Shown: positions 42,119-52,038 of the stretch, piece by piece
Position numbering within the stretch: the first letter of the stretch is position 1
Layout: each line of letters opens with the position of its first letter
Assembly: GCA_017446055.1 (NCBI GenBank)
Contig: JAFSRQ010000096.1
Coordinates: forward strand, 1 to 64,000
Length of the DNA stretch: 64,000 bases
Direction: 5' to 3'
DNA from: Synergistaceae bacterium
GTDB lineage: Bacteria > Synergistota > Synergistia > Synergistales > Aminobacteriaceae
Notes under the pieces: generated by a model
Seen by the model: only the letters and a program-made list of their open reading frames with translations
Database searches by the model: none
Told to the model about the DNA's origin: nothing
Made by a program: the position numbers and the translations under genes

Positions 42119-44111
42119 CACTGCCCGGACCGTTCACCAGCAACAAGGCGTTAATCGTCCGCCCGGAACTGTCTTTTTGCGGCACTCGCTGAAGGTGATA
42201 ATCACCCGGACGGAAGTATGACGCTATCTCACGCAATGCCGGCTCCACCTGGTAACGCTGTGCAAAGTTCAGCAGCCGGGAGATGTCCTCCGAATGAGGC
42301 TCACGGTGAAACTGTTCCCACAGTATGTTGAAGCCCTGTATCAGCGTTCCGGGATTGTTCGTCTGCTCGCCTAACTGCATGTAGTGATAGCCCATGTTAC
42401 GCAATGCCTCCTCGCGGACTATAGGGTGCTTCTCGGCTTCGGTGAGGTAATACCGCTGTAACTGCTCGTTGTTGGTCGACAATGCCTGACGGAGTATGTA
42501 GTTGCCGTAGATCCCGCTGGATATGTAGACACATGCGGCGATTGATGAGACTATGCAGACTGCTCCGGCGAATTTCCGCCATGTTGCAGGCTTCAGCACG
42601 TCAAACGATAATCTTTCCGGGAAATATTCACGGTTGCTCAGAGCGAACGCCAGCGTTATCCACACCATATTCTCTATCCTGTGGAACGGCCTCGTGAATG
42701 CCGCGCAGAAAGTTATGAGTGTTACGAGGGATATTGCCCACACCGAATTTGTACCTACACTCTTGCGCCGGAACAGCCCCATCACCACCGGGACGAACCA
42801 AACGCCCCACATCAGCAGTAACAGAACACCTCCGATAATCCCACCCTCACAGAAGAATTGCAGGAACTCATTATGCGCCCAGTGTGTATATTGCCACCTG
42901 TACCAGTCAGCCGCCGGGTAAAACATCTTGAAGCCCTCACGCTGTGCCTCCATGTAGTGCCACTTGTATTGACCGATGCCCACGCCTTGAGGGTGTTCGA
43001 GGAACATTGCGTATGATGTCGTCCATATGCCCCTACGGTTGCCGATGTTCTCAGCGTTGCGGATGATGTCGGCGGTCTTGTCTACTATCTGCTCGGAGCG
43101 CGGTGAATACAGTGAAGCCCAGAACACGCACAATATCACCATCAATGCGGCGGTGAAGCGCAAGACATGATTGCGGTCAAACTTCCATGCAGTAACAGTA
43201 AGCATGACTGCCAGTCCTAATATCAGTGCTAAAGTTGCTGACCGGCTCGTTGAGTTCATCAGTCCCCAGAAATTTACGGCCATCAGCAGAAGGACGGTAA
43301 CCGAGAAGAAGCTGCGTCTGCCTATGACGAATGCGGCGATGATGAATGCGGCTGCGACAAGTGCGAGTATGACGGAAGACTGAGTTACGGCGTATTTCAG
43401 CACTATCACGGCAAGGGCTATACATGCGGGAGGGATGAAGGAGCGTTTGCTGACGGGGGACTTCAGCGCGTCATACACATACAGGTAGACAGCTCCCAGA
43501 GTAGCGACCGACACCCATAATCCGAACATGTTCTGCTGTGCGGTGTTGCCTATGTAGTTGCCCGGTGTAGGGAGTATCACGTTGCTGTAACGCATTAAGT
43601 CGGCGAATATCGTATCCTTAAGGAAGGCCAGGTTGTTCATGTTGCGGATTTGTAGCTCGGCGAAAAGTACGTTGACTGAGGCGTTGATGTTTCCCAGAAG
43701 AAGCACTGCACGAAGCCCCCAGTCCGGGAATGATGACACAGACAGGACGTAGAACACCCACATAGCCGCGAAGCATACCATCTCCAGACACCACGCCGTA
43801 GGGGACATAATATCAGTCCATAAGGGCATGAGGGAGCAATAAGCCAGTATCACGAGCCATATTGCCGCAAATGCATCGAGCTTCACACGCACTCTTTCCG
43901 GACCGTAACGCAACAGTCTCCACCCTGCGATGATTAGTGCGACTGCTACGGGTACTCCTGCCACAGCCCACTTTATGATGTGGAGGGTGTCAGCAAACAT
44001 CACGCCTGAATATATCAGGTTCGGCCATGTCAGCGAGATTAGCCACAGGGGCATTAATATACTTTCCGGGACTAGTGGCAGCTGTGTATATTTCTCCGGG
44101 ATTTTCTTCAT
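42108..44111 (-). CDS. O-antigen ligase/oligosaccharyltransferase-like membrane protein with C-terminal repeats
   Basis: A 667-residue integral membrane protein with about 12 transmembrane segments and the Wzy_C/O-antigen-ligase loop near residue 355-405 (GNRRGIWTTSYAMFLEHPQGVGIGQYKWHY in parts, with the W-x-x-A-x-N-E-F-L-Q motif after it). The C-terminal 130 residues have short helical repeats like TPR. It could be a lipid-linked glycan ligase for LPS or a PglL-like protein O-glycosyltransferase; the latter is suggested by its coupling to pseudopilin genes, but that is inference. Confidence 0.8.
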   Translation of the reverse strand: MKKIPEKYTQLPLVPESILMPLWLISLTWPNLIYSGVMFADTLHIIKWAVAGVPVAVALIIAGWRLLRYGPERVRVKLDAFAAIWLVILAYCSLMPLWTDIMSPTAWCLEMVCFAAMWVFYVLSVSSFPDWGLRAVLLLGNINASVNVLFAELQIRNMNNLAFLKDTIFADLMRYSNVILPTPGNYIGNTAQQNMFGLWVSVATLGAVYLYVYDALKSPVSKRSFIPPACIALAVIVLKYAVTQSSVILALVAAAFIIAAFVIGRRSFFSVTVLLLMAVNFWGLMNSTSRSATLALILGLAVMLTVTAWKFDRNHVLRFTAALMVILCVFWASLYSPRSEQIVDKTADIIRNAENIGNRRGIWTTSYAMFLEHPQGVGIGQYKWHYMEAQREGFKMFYPAADWYRWQYTHWAHNEFLQFFCEGGIIGGVLLLLMWGVWFVPVVMGLFRRKSVGTNSVWAISLVTLITFCAAFTRPFHRIENMVWITLAFALSNREYFPERLSFDVLKPATWRKFAGAVCIVSSIAACVYISSGIYGNYILRQALSTNNEQLQRYYLTEAEKHPIVREEALRNMGYHYMQLGEQTNNPGTLIQGFNILWEQFHREPHSEDISRLLNFAQRYQVEPALREIASYFRPGDYHLQRVPQKDSSGRTINALLLVNGPGSDDR

Positions 44112-44127
44112 GTGTTTGTTACTCCTT

Positions 44128-45642
44128 TCACTGCTGAATTAGCGCATATCTCTCAACGGGCGCAAAGGCATCCGAGAACGCCGGCACAACTGGGTCAGGG
44201 GTGAAGGGCTGTAACCATTGGTGAGAGAGAAGAGCCGAATACTTGTCATTGGACGCTGTAGCTTCCGGGACGAAATCGCCAGCCACGAGCATTATGTTCT
44301 GCAACGCCCCGGCATATTTCGGTTCGGGGGCATTAGCGGGGAATATCATCATTGTACCGAATGACTGAGAGAAGGCTTTATATATTCCGTGAAACACTCC
44401 CGACTTGGGGCCATACACTGACGATATTATGTTGACTACCAGAACCCCGCCCGGCTTCAGCAGTGAATGTAACTTTGCTCCGGCCTCAACGGTAGTCAGG
44501 TGGAACGGTATCACTATCGCAGAGTTGAACGTGTCCATGAATATAGCATCATAGGGTTCAAGTTTGTCTGAACGGTTGAGGAAAGTCCTTGCGTCCTCGT
44601 GGAATATTCTCATGTTGGGACTGTCCTCGAGGGCAAAATACTTCCGTGCTGTCTCAGTAACACCTTCATCAATCTCCACCACATCAATTGAAGCTCCCGG
44701 TCTCTCTGAGATTATGTGCTTGGGTACACAGTAACCTCCTCCACCGAGCATAAGAACACGTGTAGCATTGGGGTTATAGTGGAACGCCAAATCATAGAAC
44801 TTGGTGTAATCGCTGACCAGTTCGGACGGGTTGTCGAGGTACATCAATGACTGGGCAGCGTCAGGGTCAGTAATCATTATGCGTACTCTTCTGCCGTTCC
44901 TGCGGTCAATGCTTTCTGCGACTGAGATATGATTATAGGCGGTATCTATCTGTTCACCTACTGGCGAGAAGGGGAGGCCGTATTTCTCTGCCGCTAATAT
45001 TCCTCCTGTTACTGCGAGGAACACTATGCTGGCTATAATCTTGCGCCAAGCCCCCGTGTAGACCAGCACCGACAGCAGAGCAATCATGCTTGCCACCAGC
45101 ATTAATATCACGCCTGAAGGGAAAAGTGAAATCAGCACGAACCCTCCCAAGAATGTACCGAGTATGCTACCTGCGCTGTTTAACGCGGACAGTCTGCCTA
45201 CTACTGTACCTGACCCGCTCACGTTCTGGAGCGCAAGCCTGACGCAGAAGGGCTGTACCATTCCCAGTAACATGCTTGACGGGGCGAAAATGGCCGCGGC
45301 TGAGTATACGCTGGAGACGTAGAGGTTGAGGTTCAAGTCCTGAAGCCTAGTGAGTATCCAGTTGCTTGCGAAGGCTGTTACGGCGATGATGATTGCGGCG
45401 AACATTAATATTCTTCCGAGTACCCTTGCTTCCGGGCGTTTGTCAGCGGCTGACCCTCCCAGCCAGTTCCCCAGACATAAACTAGTCATGATGATACCGA
45501 TTAGGGCAGTCCACACGATAAGGGAAGTGCCGAAGTAGGGTGCTACAAGCCTTGACCCGGCAAGCTCAAGTATCATTGTGGCTGCACCGCTGAAGAACGA
45601 TACTAATTGCAGGCGGGTATGTATCTTAGTATTATGCGTCAA
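44128..45642 (-). CDS. Fused MFS-type membrane / spermidine synthase-like protein
   Basis: A 504-residue fusion. The N-terminal half has about seven transmembrane segments (FFSGAATMILELAGSRLVAPYFGTS in parts). Residues about 245-480 are a Rossmann methyltransferase-like aminopropyltransferase domain with VLMLGGGGYCVPKH, D-V-V-E-I-D and H-E-D-A-R-T-F-L. Such fusions are widespread; few are characterised and true spermidine synthesis is unproven. It sits 16 bp before the O-antigen-ligase-like gene. Confidence 0.85.
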   Translation of the reverse strand: MTHNTKIHTRLQLVSFFSGAATMILELAGSRLVAPYFGTSLIVWTALIGIIMTSLCLGNWLGGSAADKRPEARVLGRILMFAAIIIAVTAFASNWILTRLQDLNLNLYVSSVYSAAAIFAPSSMLLGMVQPFCVRLALQNVSGSGTVVGRLSALNSAGSILGTFLGGFVLISLFPSGVILMLVASMIALLSVLVYTGAWRKIIASIVFLAVTGGILAAEKYGLPFSPVGEQIDTAYNHISVAESIDRRNGRRVRIMITDPDAAQSLMYLDNPSELVSDYTKFYDLAFHYNPNATRVLMLGGGGYCVPKHIISERPGASIDVVEIDEGVTETARKYFALEDSPNMRIFHEDARTFLNRSDKLEPYDAIFMDTFNSAIVIPFHLTTVEAGAKLHSLLKPGGVLVVNIISSVYGPKSGVFHGIYKAFSQSFGTMMIFPANAPEPKYAGALQNIMLVAGDFVPEATASNDKYSALLSHQWLQPFTPDPVVPAFSDAFAPVERYALIQQ

Positions 45643-45717
45643 ATTGTAATCAGCTCCAAACGGGATAATTTATGCAACGTATTTTATCGATAAGTCTGTG
45701 AAAATTGTACGGTAAAA

Positions 45718-47172
45718 TTATTTCCTGTACGTACTTGGGATAATGAGCAGTACAGCCGCGAAGAGTTCAAGCCTTCCCGCCATCATGTCAATAATCATCA
45801 CCCACTTCACGCCGCCCGGCAGCCACGAGAAACTTTCCACCGCTCCCAGCCTGCCGACACCCGGTCCTACGTTGCTCAGACAGGTCAATATCCCGGTGAA
45901 AGCGGTCAACACATCGATACCGTAAGCAGTAGTTATGAGGGTGCTTGCTGACAGTATCACCATATACAGCACGAAGAACGCCGCGCATGAGGCCATTGTT
46001 GACGGCTGTATGGGCTTGCTGTTTATGCGGGGGGTAATCACTGAACGGGGGTGAAGCTGCCTGATGATTTCGGTTTTCACGTAACGCCAGATTATGATGA
46101 AGCGTGAGACTTTGCACCCTCCTCCTGTTGACCCGCCGGACGCGCCAATAAACATGAGAAGGATGATGATGAACTTGGTGAACTCCGGCCAGTAGTCATA
46201 ATCCTCAATGATGAAGCCGGTAGTAGTCATTACGCTTACGACATGGAAGAACGCCTGCCTCACGGTGTACTCTATGCTGTGGAACGTCCCGCGCAAATAC
46301 AGGCATACGGCTATAGCTGTTGCGGACAGCACGGTGATATAGAAGTAGCCGCGCAACTCTTCATCGGTGAATATGTCGTGAAACTTTCTCATAGGGATGA
46401 GGAAGTACAGCGAGAAGTTCACGCCGGACAGGAACATGAATATTATGATTACCCACTGGATATAGGGACTGGTGAAGTAGGCGACTGAGTTATTCTTTGT
46501 GGAGAAGCCCCCGGTAGCTATAGTACTGCAAGAGTGGCAGAAGGCATCGAACAATGACATTCCCCCGGCCATGAGCAATATAGTTTCTGTTACTGTGAGG
46601 AATATGTACGCTCCCCACAGGTATATAGCTGTCTGGTGCAACCTGGGAGTGAGCTTGCCCGCTGTAACACCCGGAACTTCAGCCTTGTACATCTCCATAC
46701 CATGAACGCCCAAGAACGGCAGTACGGCCAAACTCAGCACGATAATACCCATTCCGCCAATCCAGTGAGTGAGAGACCGCCACAATAATATTCCCCTCGG
46801 CAGGGCTTCAATCTCGTCAAAGATGGTAGCACCTGTAGTAGTGAAACCGCTCATAGTCTCGAAAAATGCGTCAGTGTAAGACGGTACACAGCCTGAGAGC
46901 CAGTAAGGCAGCGAGCCGATTATTGACGCGGCAATCCATGAGAACCCGGTAACACCCAAGCCTTCACGAATACCCATAGAGTTATCGACAGAGTTTTTCC
47001 CGGTGAGGAATATTACTGTGAGACTGAATGACAAGCCAGCCAGCAATGATAAGGTGAACGCACTGACATCATAAGTTCCGTCATACAGTGCCAGCAGCAG
47101 AGGCAGGAACATTACACAGGACACAGTGAGACACACAAACGCTAATACTCGCAGGACTATGTTAATCTTCAT
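45718..47172 (-). CDS. trkH: Potassium uptake channel subunit TrkH
   Basis: A 484-residue membrane protein of the TrkH/KtrB superfamily. Selectivity-loop motifs include M-S-G-F-T-T-T-G-A-T and a later STIATGGFST, MTTTGFI and SNVGPGVG, one per M1-P-M2 repeat. It is partnered with TrkA, whose gene overlaps its start. It carries K+ inward driven by membrane potential. Confidence 0.96.
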   Translation of the reverse strand: MKINIVLRVLAFVCLTVSCVMFLPLLLALYDGTYDVSAFTLSLLAGLSFSLTVIFLTGKNSVDNSMGIREGLGVTGFSWIAASIIGSLPYWLSGCVPSYTDAFFETMSGFTTTGATIFDEIEALPRGILLWRSLTHWIGGMGIIVLSLAVLPFLGVHGMEMYKAEVPGVTAGKLTPRLHQTAIYLWGAYIFLTVTETILLMAGGMSLFDAFCHSCSTIATGGFSTKNNSVAYFTSPYIQWVIIIFMFLSGVNFSLYFLIPMRKFHDIFTDEELRGYFYITVLSATAIAVCLYLRGTFHSIEYTVRQAFFHVVSVMTTTGFIIEDYDYWPEFTKFIIILLMFIGASGGSTGGGCKVSRFIIIWRYVKTEIIRQLHPRSVITPRINSKPIQPSTMASCAAFFVLYMVILSASTLITTAYGIDVLTAFTGILTCLSNVGPGVGRLGAVESFSWLPGGVKWVMIIDMMAGRLELFAAVLLIIPSTYRK

Positions 47173-48565
47173 GGCCGCTCACCAAGAAATCAGCTCCGAA
47201 TAGTTTGGCCGTGTCAGGCATCATGTCAGTCAGCGCGAATAATATAACGTGGTCATGTGGCAGCAGCTTTGTCGCTCCCGTAGGCAGCAGTACATCATCT
47301 CCCCGCCCTATCAGTGCAACAACCGCGCCCTTCTGCAACTTTATCTCCGCAAGAGTTTTACCGCACAAGGGTACTTCAGGAGGCAGCACTACTTCAAGCA
47401 TTTCCGCGCCAATCCTCTCTATCATGCTGTAGGCTAGGGCGTGGTCTTTGTAGCGTACATACTTCAGGATGACGTTAGCCAGTGAAGCGTTAGGGTCAAC
47501 TATAGCGTCAACAGGAAGAGTGTCCGAGAGAAGCTGATAGTCCTTGCGCTTTACGACGGCAATGGTCTTCTTCGCCCCCATAGTCTTGGCCATGACACAG
47601 TAAATGATGTTCAGCTCGTCATAATTCGTGGCGCAGATATAAGCGTCAGCACCGTCAATGCCTTCCTCGTAGAGTGTCCTCATGTCCGCTCCGTCTGTAT
47701 TCAGCACTAGGTCATCACCGAACTCTTCAGACAATCTCGCGCACCTCTCACTGTTACTGTCTATTATTCGCAGGCTGGTGTTACTGAAGTCGCGCTTAAT
47801 CATAAGGGCTATCTGAGAGCCTAGCTTGCCCCCGCCGACTATGAATATCTTTCTGTTGCGCCTGATGTTTACTGTGTTACCGGGCTGGAATAATTCCTGA
47901 ATGAGGGTGATACTCTTCTTGTAGGTTACCGCCCAGCAGGTATCGCCAGCCTTAAGCACCGTAAAGCCGTTGGGGACACCTGAAGTTCCGTCAGAATGCT
48001 CAACGTATACCAGTACGGCCACAAGTCCGGGAAACTTCGTGCGAATGTCCTTGAGCGCAACACCGTCAAGAGGGGAATTGTCCGCAATCTTCAGGGTATA
48101 CAGGGCTGCCCGGCGGTCTAAGAGTTCTGCTGCATGTGTCGCCCCGGTTACCTCAAGAAGTCCCATGATTTCACGGGCTATAGACCTCTCAGGTGAAATC
48201 ATTGTGTCAATGCCGAGCTTCCTCCCCCAGTCAGGGCTGTCCGTGAACTCTAGGGAACGCGTGCGGGAAATAACCTGCTTCACCCCTGCGCTGTGAGCAA
48301 TCCAGCACGACAGCATGTTGACTTCATCACGGTTGGTGCAGGCTATGAGCATGTCCACATCACCGCCCGGCACTACTCCCGCCTGAGCTAATACCTGTGG
48401 CCTTGCGCCGTTGCCCTTTATCACTTCTACGTCAAGGTCATCCTCAGCAGATTTAGCGTTAGTCTGGTTATTCTCGACCAAGTAGACGTTATGATTTTCC
48501 TCCGTCAGCCTCTTGGCTACACTCCTGCCGATTTCACCTGCTCCTACTATCACAATATTACTCAT
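47162..48565 (-). CDS. trkA: Trk potassium uptake regulator TrkA
   Basis: A 467-residue cytoplasmic gating subunit with two RCK_N Rossmann domains (IVIVGAGEIGRSVAKRL at residues 3-19 and IFIVGGGKLGSQIALMI near 240) and RCK_C domains. The start at ATG 48565 aligns with the first glycine-rich motif and overlaps the thioesterase stop by 8 bp; a 48-codon upstream extension reads through the thioesterase gene and is rejected. Confidence 0.95.
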   Translation of the reverse strand: MSNIVIVGAGEIGRSVAKRLTEENHNVYLVENNQTNAKSAEDDLDVEVIKGNGARPQVLAQAGVVPGGDVDMLIACTNRDEVNMLSCWIAHSAGVKQVISRTRSLEFTDSPDWGRKLGIDTMISPERSIAREIMGLLEVTGATHAAELLDRRAALYTLKIADNSPLDGVALKDIRTKFPGLVAVLVYVEHSDGTSGVPNGFTVLKAGDTCWAVTYKKSITLIQELFQPGNTVNIRRNRKIFIVGGGKLGSQIALMIKRDFSNTSLRIIDSNSERCARLSEEFGDDLVLNTDGADMRTLYEEGIDGADAYICATNYDELNIIYCVMAKTMGAKKTIAVVKRKDYQLLSDTLPVDAIVDPNASLANVILKYVRYKDHALAYSMIERIGAEMLEVVLPPEVPLCGKTLAEIKLQKGAVVALIGRGDDVLLPTGATKLLPHDHVILFALTDMMPDTAKLFGADFLVSGHED

Positions 48566-49289
48566 GGTTAACGCTCCATACACACAAGAAACTTGCGCAG
48601 GGTTTAGTCGAATTAGGACGGTATACACGCGATACACACATATTTTCCCTGACTGAGAAGTCAACAGTAACACACTCTCTCTGCCTTGCACCTGACCTGA
48701 ACAAGGCACATATCCTCCTCAGTGAATGCGTCATGATGTCGACAGGGGATAAATCATAGACCCACTCGAAATATACGGCGTTGTTGACGTGGCCGTTGTA
48801 GTCCAAATCGTGATACTTCACCGTTATGTTGGCTGACCGGGTTACTGTATCGATGTCAGGAATGTCCGTGAAGTCTGGTGATATGTCCTGATTGTCGCGT
48901 GAAGCTATGCCGGGTATATGGGCTGTAGGCTTGACTGGCCTCCCTGTGTGAACGTCAACTAGAAGCCATGAGGTTTTTGCTGACACTATATTTTCCTGCT
49001 GACCGTTATAGACCTGAAACATTCTGAGCGTGTTATAGCCGTGATTGGGGTCGTGGAAGGTGTGTATCGTGAACGTATCATCAAGCATGGGTAACTTGCC
49101 CGCAAAATCAATCTCGTACTTCATGAGTACCCACGCATAGCCGCGAGAGTATAATTCCGTCGAAGTGCCTTCAATGTCCTCAACAGCAAGCCCGGCGGTG
49201 TCCTGAAAGTAATTGAGAAGACTACGCAGCTTTATGCGTCCGTCACATGATACATCAGACGGCATTACCCTTACAGAGCGCGTGAACAT
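48558..49289 (-). CDS. Acyl-ACP thioesterase
   Basis: A 243-residue double hot-dog thioesterase of the FatA/plant-like bacterial family. The N-terminal hot-dog contains LLNYFQDTAGLAVEDI and GYAWVLMKYEI; the second carries the catalytic region KYHDLDYNGHVNNAVYFEW with N and H. It would release fatty acids from acyl carrier protein. It is between hisD and trkA with one-base or short overlaps, an unusual neighbour for both. Confidence 0.88.
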   Translation of the reverse strand: MFTRSVRVMPSDVSCDGRIKLRSLLNYFQDTAGLAVEDIEGTSTELYSRGYAWVLMKYEIDFAGKLPMLDDTFTIHTFHDPNHGYNTLRMFQVYNGQQENIVSAKTSWLLVDVHTGRPVKPTAHIPGIASRDNQDISPDFTDIPDIDTVTRSANITVKYHDLDYNGHVNNAVYFEWVYDLSPVDIMTHSLRRICALFRSGARQRECVTVDFSVRENMCVSRVYRPNSTKPCASFLCVWSVNHE

Positions 49290-50539
49290 CAGCCTTCCCT
49301 CCGTACAGATATACTCCTTGCGTGTCCCGTCAAACCTTCAGACATCGCAAACTTCTCTATGTCCCCGGAAGCCCTGTACAATTCAGCCTCAGAGTAATAT
49401 ATGTACTGGGTTCTCTTCACGAAGTCGTCAACTGACAAAGGGCTTGAGAAACGTGCTGTACCCATCGTAGGCAATGTGTGATTTGCACCCGCATAGTAAT
49501 CACCTAACGCTTCGGGGGAGTGCCTGCCGATGAATATACTTCCAGCGTTACGTATACCTGTCATCCACTTAAACGGGTCATCAAGGCATATTTCGAGGTG
49601 TTCAGGGGCTATGTCATTGGCTAGGTCTATCGCTTCATGAAGATTTCTGACTATGATTATCGCTCCGTTGTTGTCGATTGATGAACGGGCTATGTCTCTG
49701 CGCTCCAGTTTGGGCAACTGTACCTCTATCTCACTGTTTACACTCAGGGCAAGACGCTTCGAGTTCGTGATGAGTATTGCTGAGGCGTTGATGTCGTGTT
49801 CGGCCTGGGCTAACATGTCAGCGGCTAGGTGTGCGGGAAAATTATTCTTGTCGGCAATAATCAGTATCTCGCTCGGCCCGGCTATCATGTCTATTGCTAC
49901 ATGGCCGAATACCTGCCTCTTTGCCTCCGCCACGTAAGCATTGCCCGGACCCGTTATCTTGTCGACCCTCGGTATACTCTCCGTTCCGTATGCCATAGCC
50001 GCAACTGCCTGCGCCCCTCCTGTGCGGAATATTCTCGTTACTCCCGCTACTTTTGCCGCCGCTAGGATTTCTGCTGACGGTCTCGGCGTGGTAACAATAA
50101 TATCCTCACAGCCCGCTATTTTCGCCGGGATTGCGTTCATCAGCACACTTGAAGGATATGATGCTGTACCACCCGGAACATAAAGACCCACACGCTGAAG
50201 TGGTATAACCCTCTGGCCTAGTATCACTCCCTCACGCGGTGTGAACATGAAGCCCTCGTGAAGCTGCCTGCTGTGGAACTCCCTGATGTTTTTCGCAGAC
50301 CGCTTCAGCATGTCTATGTACTTGTCGCCTACTGTGCTTACTGCATGGGATATTTCCTCCGCCGTAACTTCAAGTGCACCAAGTTCTATGCCGTCAAACT
50401 TCAGCGCATAATCCCTCAGTGCACGGTCGCCACGCTCTTGTACGTCAGCAATTATCCTCCTCACTGTATCACTAACATCTGAGGCGGCCAGTTCCCTGCG
50501 CTTGCGTACATAGTGTGAAGCTGTTGTGATTTTTATCAC
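49289..50539 (-). CDS. hisD: Histidinol dehydrogenase
   Basis: A 416-residue zinc enzyme that oxidises L-histidinol to histidine in two steps with NAD. It shows GLYVPGGTASYPSSVLM, the GGAQAVAAMAYGT, GPGNAYV motif, AGPSEILI and the EHLEI and HTLPT blocks bearing metal and catalytic histidines. The start overlaps hisG by 4 nt. Confidence 0.96.
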   Translation of the reverse strand: MIKITTASHYVRKRRELAASDVSDTVRRIIADVQERGDRALRDYALKFDGIELGALEVTAEEISHAVSTVGDKYIDMLKRSAKNIREFHSRQLHEGFMFTPREGVILGQRVIPLQRVGLYVPGGTASYPSSVLMNAIPAKIAGCEDIIVTTPRPSAEILAAAKVAGVTRIFRTGGAQAVAAMAYGTESIPRVDKITGPGNAYVAEAKRQVFGHVAIDMIAGPSEILIIADKNNFPAHLAADMLAQAEHDINASAILITNSKRLALSVNSEIEVQLPKLERRDIARSSIDNNGAIIIVRNLHEAIDLANDIAPEHLEICLDDPFKWMTGIRNAGSIFIGRHSPEALGDYYAGANHTLPTMGTARFSSPLSVDDFVKRTQYIYYSEAELYRASGDIEKFAMSEGLTGHARSISVRREG

Positions 50540-51150
50540 TGTGGTAGCCTCCTTATCATTTCATCTATGACTTCTCCCTTGAACTTGTATGATGACTTGT
50601 TCGCTATAAGCCGTGCGCTTAAACGGGCGATTACTGATATTACACTCAGGTTGTTTTCGCGAAGTGTCGTACCTGTCTCTACTATATCTACTATAACGTC
50701 AGACAGTCCCAAGACAGGCGCAAGCTCTAGAGAACCCCTCAGCGGGATAATGTCAATATCACGTCCAAGACCAGCATAATATTCACGCGCTATGTTGGGG
50801 AACTCGGTAGCTACTCGCAGCGTCCTTGATGGGTCATCATGCCAGCCATTTACACCCGCTGCCGCCATTGAGCATATCCCGGTCTTCAGGTCAGCAAGCT
50901 CGTAGACATTAGGATTGCGTTCCATGAGTATATCCTTCCCTGCCGCACCTATGTCTGCTGTACCACGCTCAACGTAAACAGGAACATCAAACGGTTTCAC
51001 CCAGAAACAACGCATGTTCAGTGTCTCATTCACGAAGACTAGCCTCCTGCCGGGTTCAAGCATTCCGGGAAACTCATAGCCCGCTGAAGCAAATAGACCG
51101 TACACTTTCTCGCCAAGTCTGCCCTTGGGCAATGCTATATTTATCATCAC
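50536..51150 (-). CDS. hisG: ATP phosphoribosyltransferase, short form
   Basis: A 204-residue HisG_S lacking the C-terminal regulatory domain. It has LPKGRLGEKVYGLF, ERGTADIGAAGKDIL and the PRPP loop ISVIVDxVETGTTL-like VDIVETGTTLRENNL. It catalyses the first step of histidine synthesis. The short form needs HisZ, encoded directly upstream with a 4-nt overlap. Confidence 0.95.
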   Translation of the reverse strand: MMINIALPKGRLGEKVYGLFASAGYEFPGMLEPGRRLVFVNETLNMRCFWVKPFDVPVYVERGTADIGAAGKDILMERNPNVYELADLKTGICSMAAAGVNGWHDDPSRTLRVATEFPNIAREYYAGLGRDIDIIPLRGSLELAPVLGLSDVIVDIVETGTTLRENNLSVISVIARLSARLIANKSSYKFKGEVIDEMIRRLPQ

Positions 51151-51923
51151 TCACTCTTCCCTCCCGTTACTGCGTCAAGGTACACCGCAAATCCTACACC
51201 GCTCACCCCGTCTACTGAATACTGGCCGCCAGACAATACCGCTTCGGGGATGCCCTCAATATATCCCTTGAAGACTAGTCCGCTGTAGTAGCTCAGGGTC
51301 GTTACCGCTGAGTAGTCCGTACGTATCTCTTCACCGTATTCTTCTAGCCCGGTCAGACCGTCAAAACTCCCGGACAATTCCGCAAGGTGAATTATCTCGG
51401 CGGGCGCGTTTATGTCATGGAGACCGTGTATGTTCTTCGCAGATAGATATTGTAGGATTAGGGCTTTCCTGTCTTGAGGGATGTACTGTGCCACTAGCCC
51501 AGCGTCAGCAACATCAAGCACGCATTTCCTACCGTCAGCAACAGAATGAAGGCTCATCACTGCAAGACGCAAGACTTCCTCAAGGTCAGACGCTCCGGGG
51601 GCGGTGAACTCTATTCCGCACTGGGGTATCTCTCGGAATGAACCTGAGGCTTTCGGTCGGTATACCTTCTCGTAGTAGTAATACTTGCCCGGTGAGGCAT
51701 GCTTGATGATTGACAGCGTTACGTCAGGCCTTAACGCCATTAGTCGACCGTCAATATCCGTGAACGTCAGTATTGCCCCGGAGCTGAGAAAATCCTTCTT
51801 CCCCGCGTAAAAGTCGTACTCCTCGAAACGGCTCATTCGGTAAAACTTGCAGCCCTTTGACGCATAAAGCTCACGGAGGGTCAGCGCATAATTTTCTTCG
51901 TCTGTCAGTATTGGATTGAACAT
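51147..51923 (-). CDS. hisZ: ATP phosphoribosyltransferase regulatory subunit HisZ
   Basis: A 258-residue HisRS-like protein with class II synthetase motif 2 (KYYYYEKVYRPKASGSFREIPQCG in parts: YYEKVYR, REIPQCG) and motif-like GGQYSVDGVSGVGFA near the end. It is shorter than catalytic HisRS (no anticodon domain) and is adjacent to short HisG, so it is the allosteric partner, not a synthetase. It is the first gene of the 21-kb minus-strand array. Confidence 0.92.
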   Translation of the reverse strand: MFNPILTDEENYALTLRELYASKGCKFYRMSRFEEYDFYAGKKDFLSSGAILTFTDIDGRLMALRPDVTLSIIKHASPGKYYYYEKVYRPKASGSFREIPQCGIEFTAPGASDLEEVLRLAVMSLHSVADGRKCVLDVADAGLVAQYIPQDRKALILQYLSAKNIHGLHDINAPAEIIHLAELSGSFDGLTGLEEYGEEIRTDYSAVTTLSYYSGLVFKGYIEGIPEAVLSGGQYSVDGVSGVGFAVYLDAVTGGKSE

Positions 51924-51984
51924 GATGGTGTTTTTCTGCGTCTCCGTTTTTGCTGTAATGATAGCACACAGTAAAAATCATCAT

Positions 51985-51992
51985 GCTATAAT
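51985..51992 (+). promoter_or_regulatory. Extended -10 promoter of the envelope operon
   Basis: TGCTATAAT (TATAAT 51987-51992) lies about 45 bp before the histidine phosphatase start, with an AT-rich stretch and AAAGGTG ribosome site after it. No good -35. The divergent his operon starts on the other side of this 115-bp gap. Confidence 0.55.
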
Positions 51993-52038
51993 TGCGTAAC
52001 AATAAATCCATAAAATTAATCAGAAAGGTGAGCTACAT

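Noticed and set aside
51924-52038. His attenuator leader before hisZ
   Set aside because: The 115-bp gap has no run of histidine codons and no terminator hairpin.
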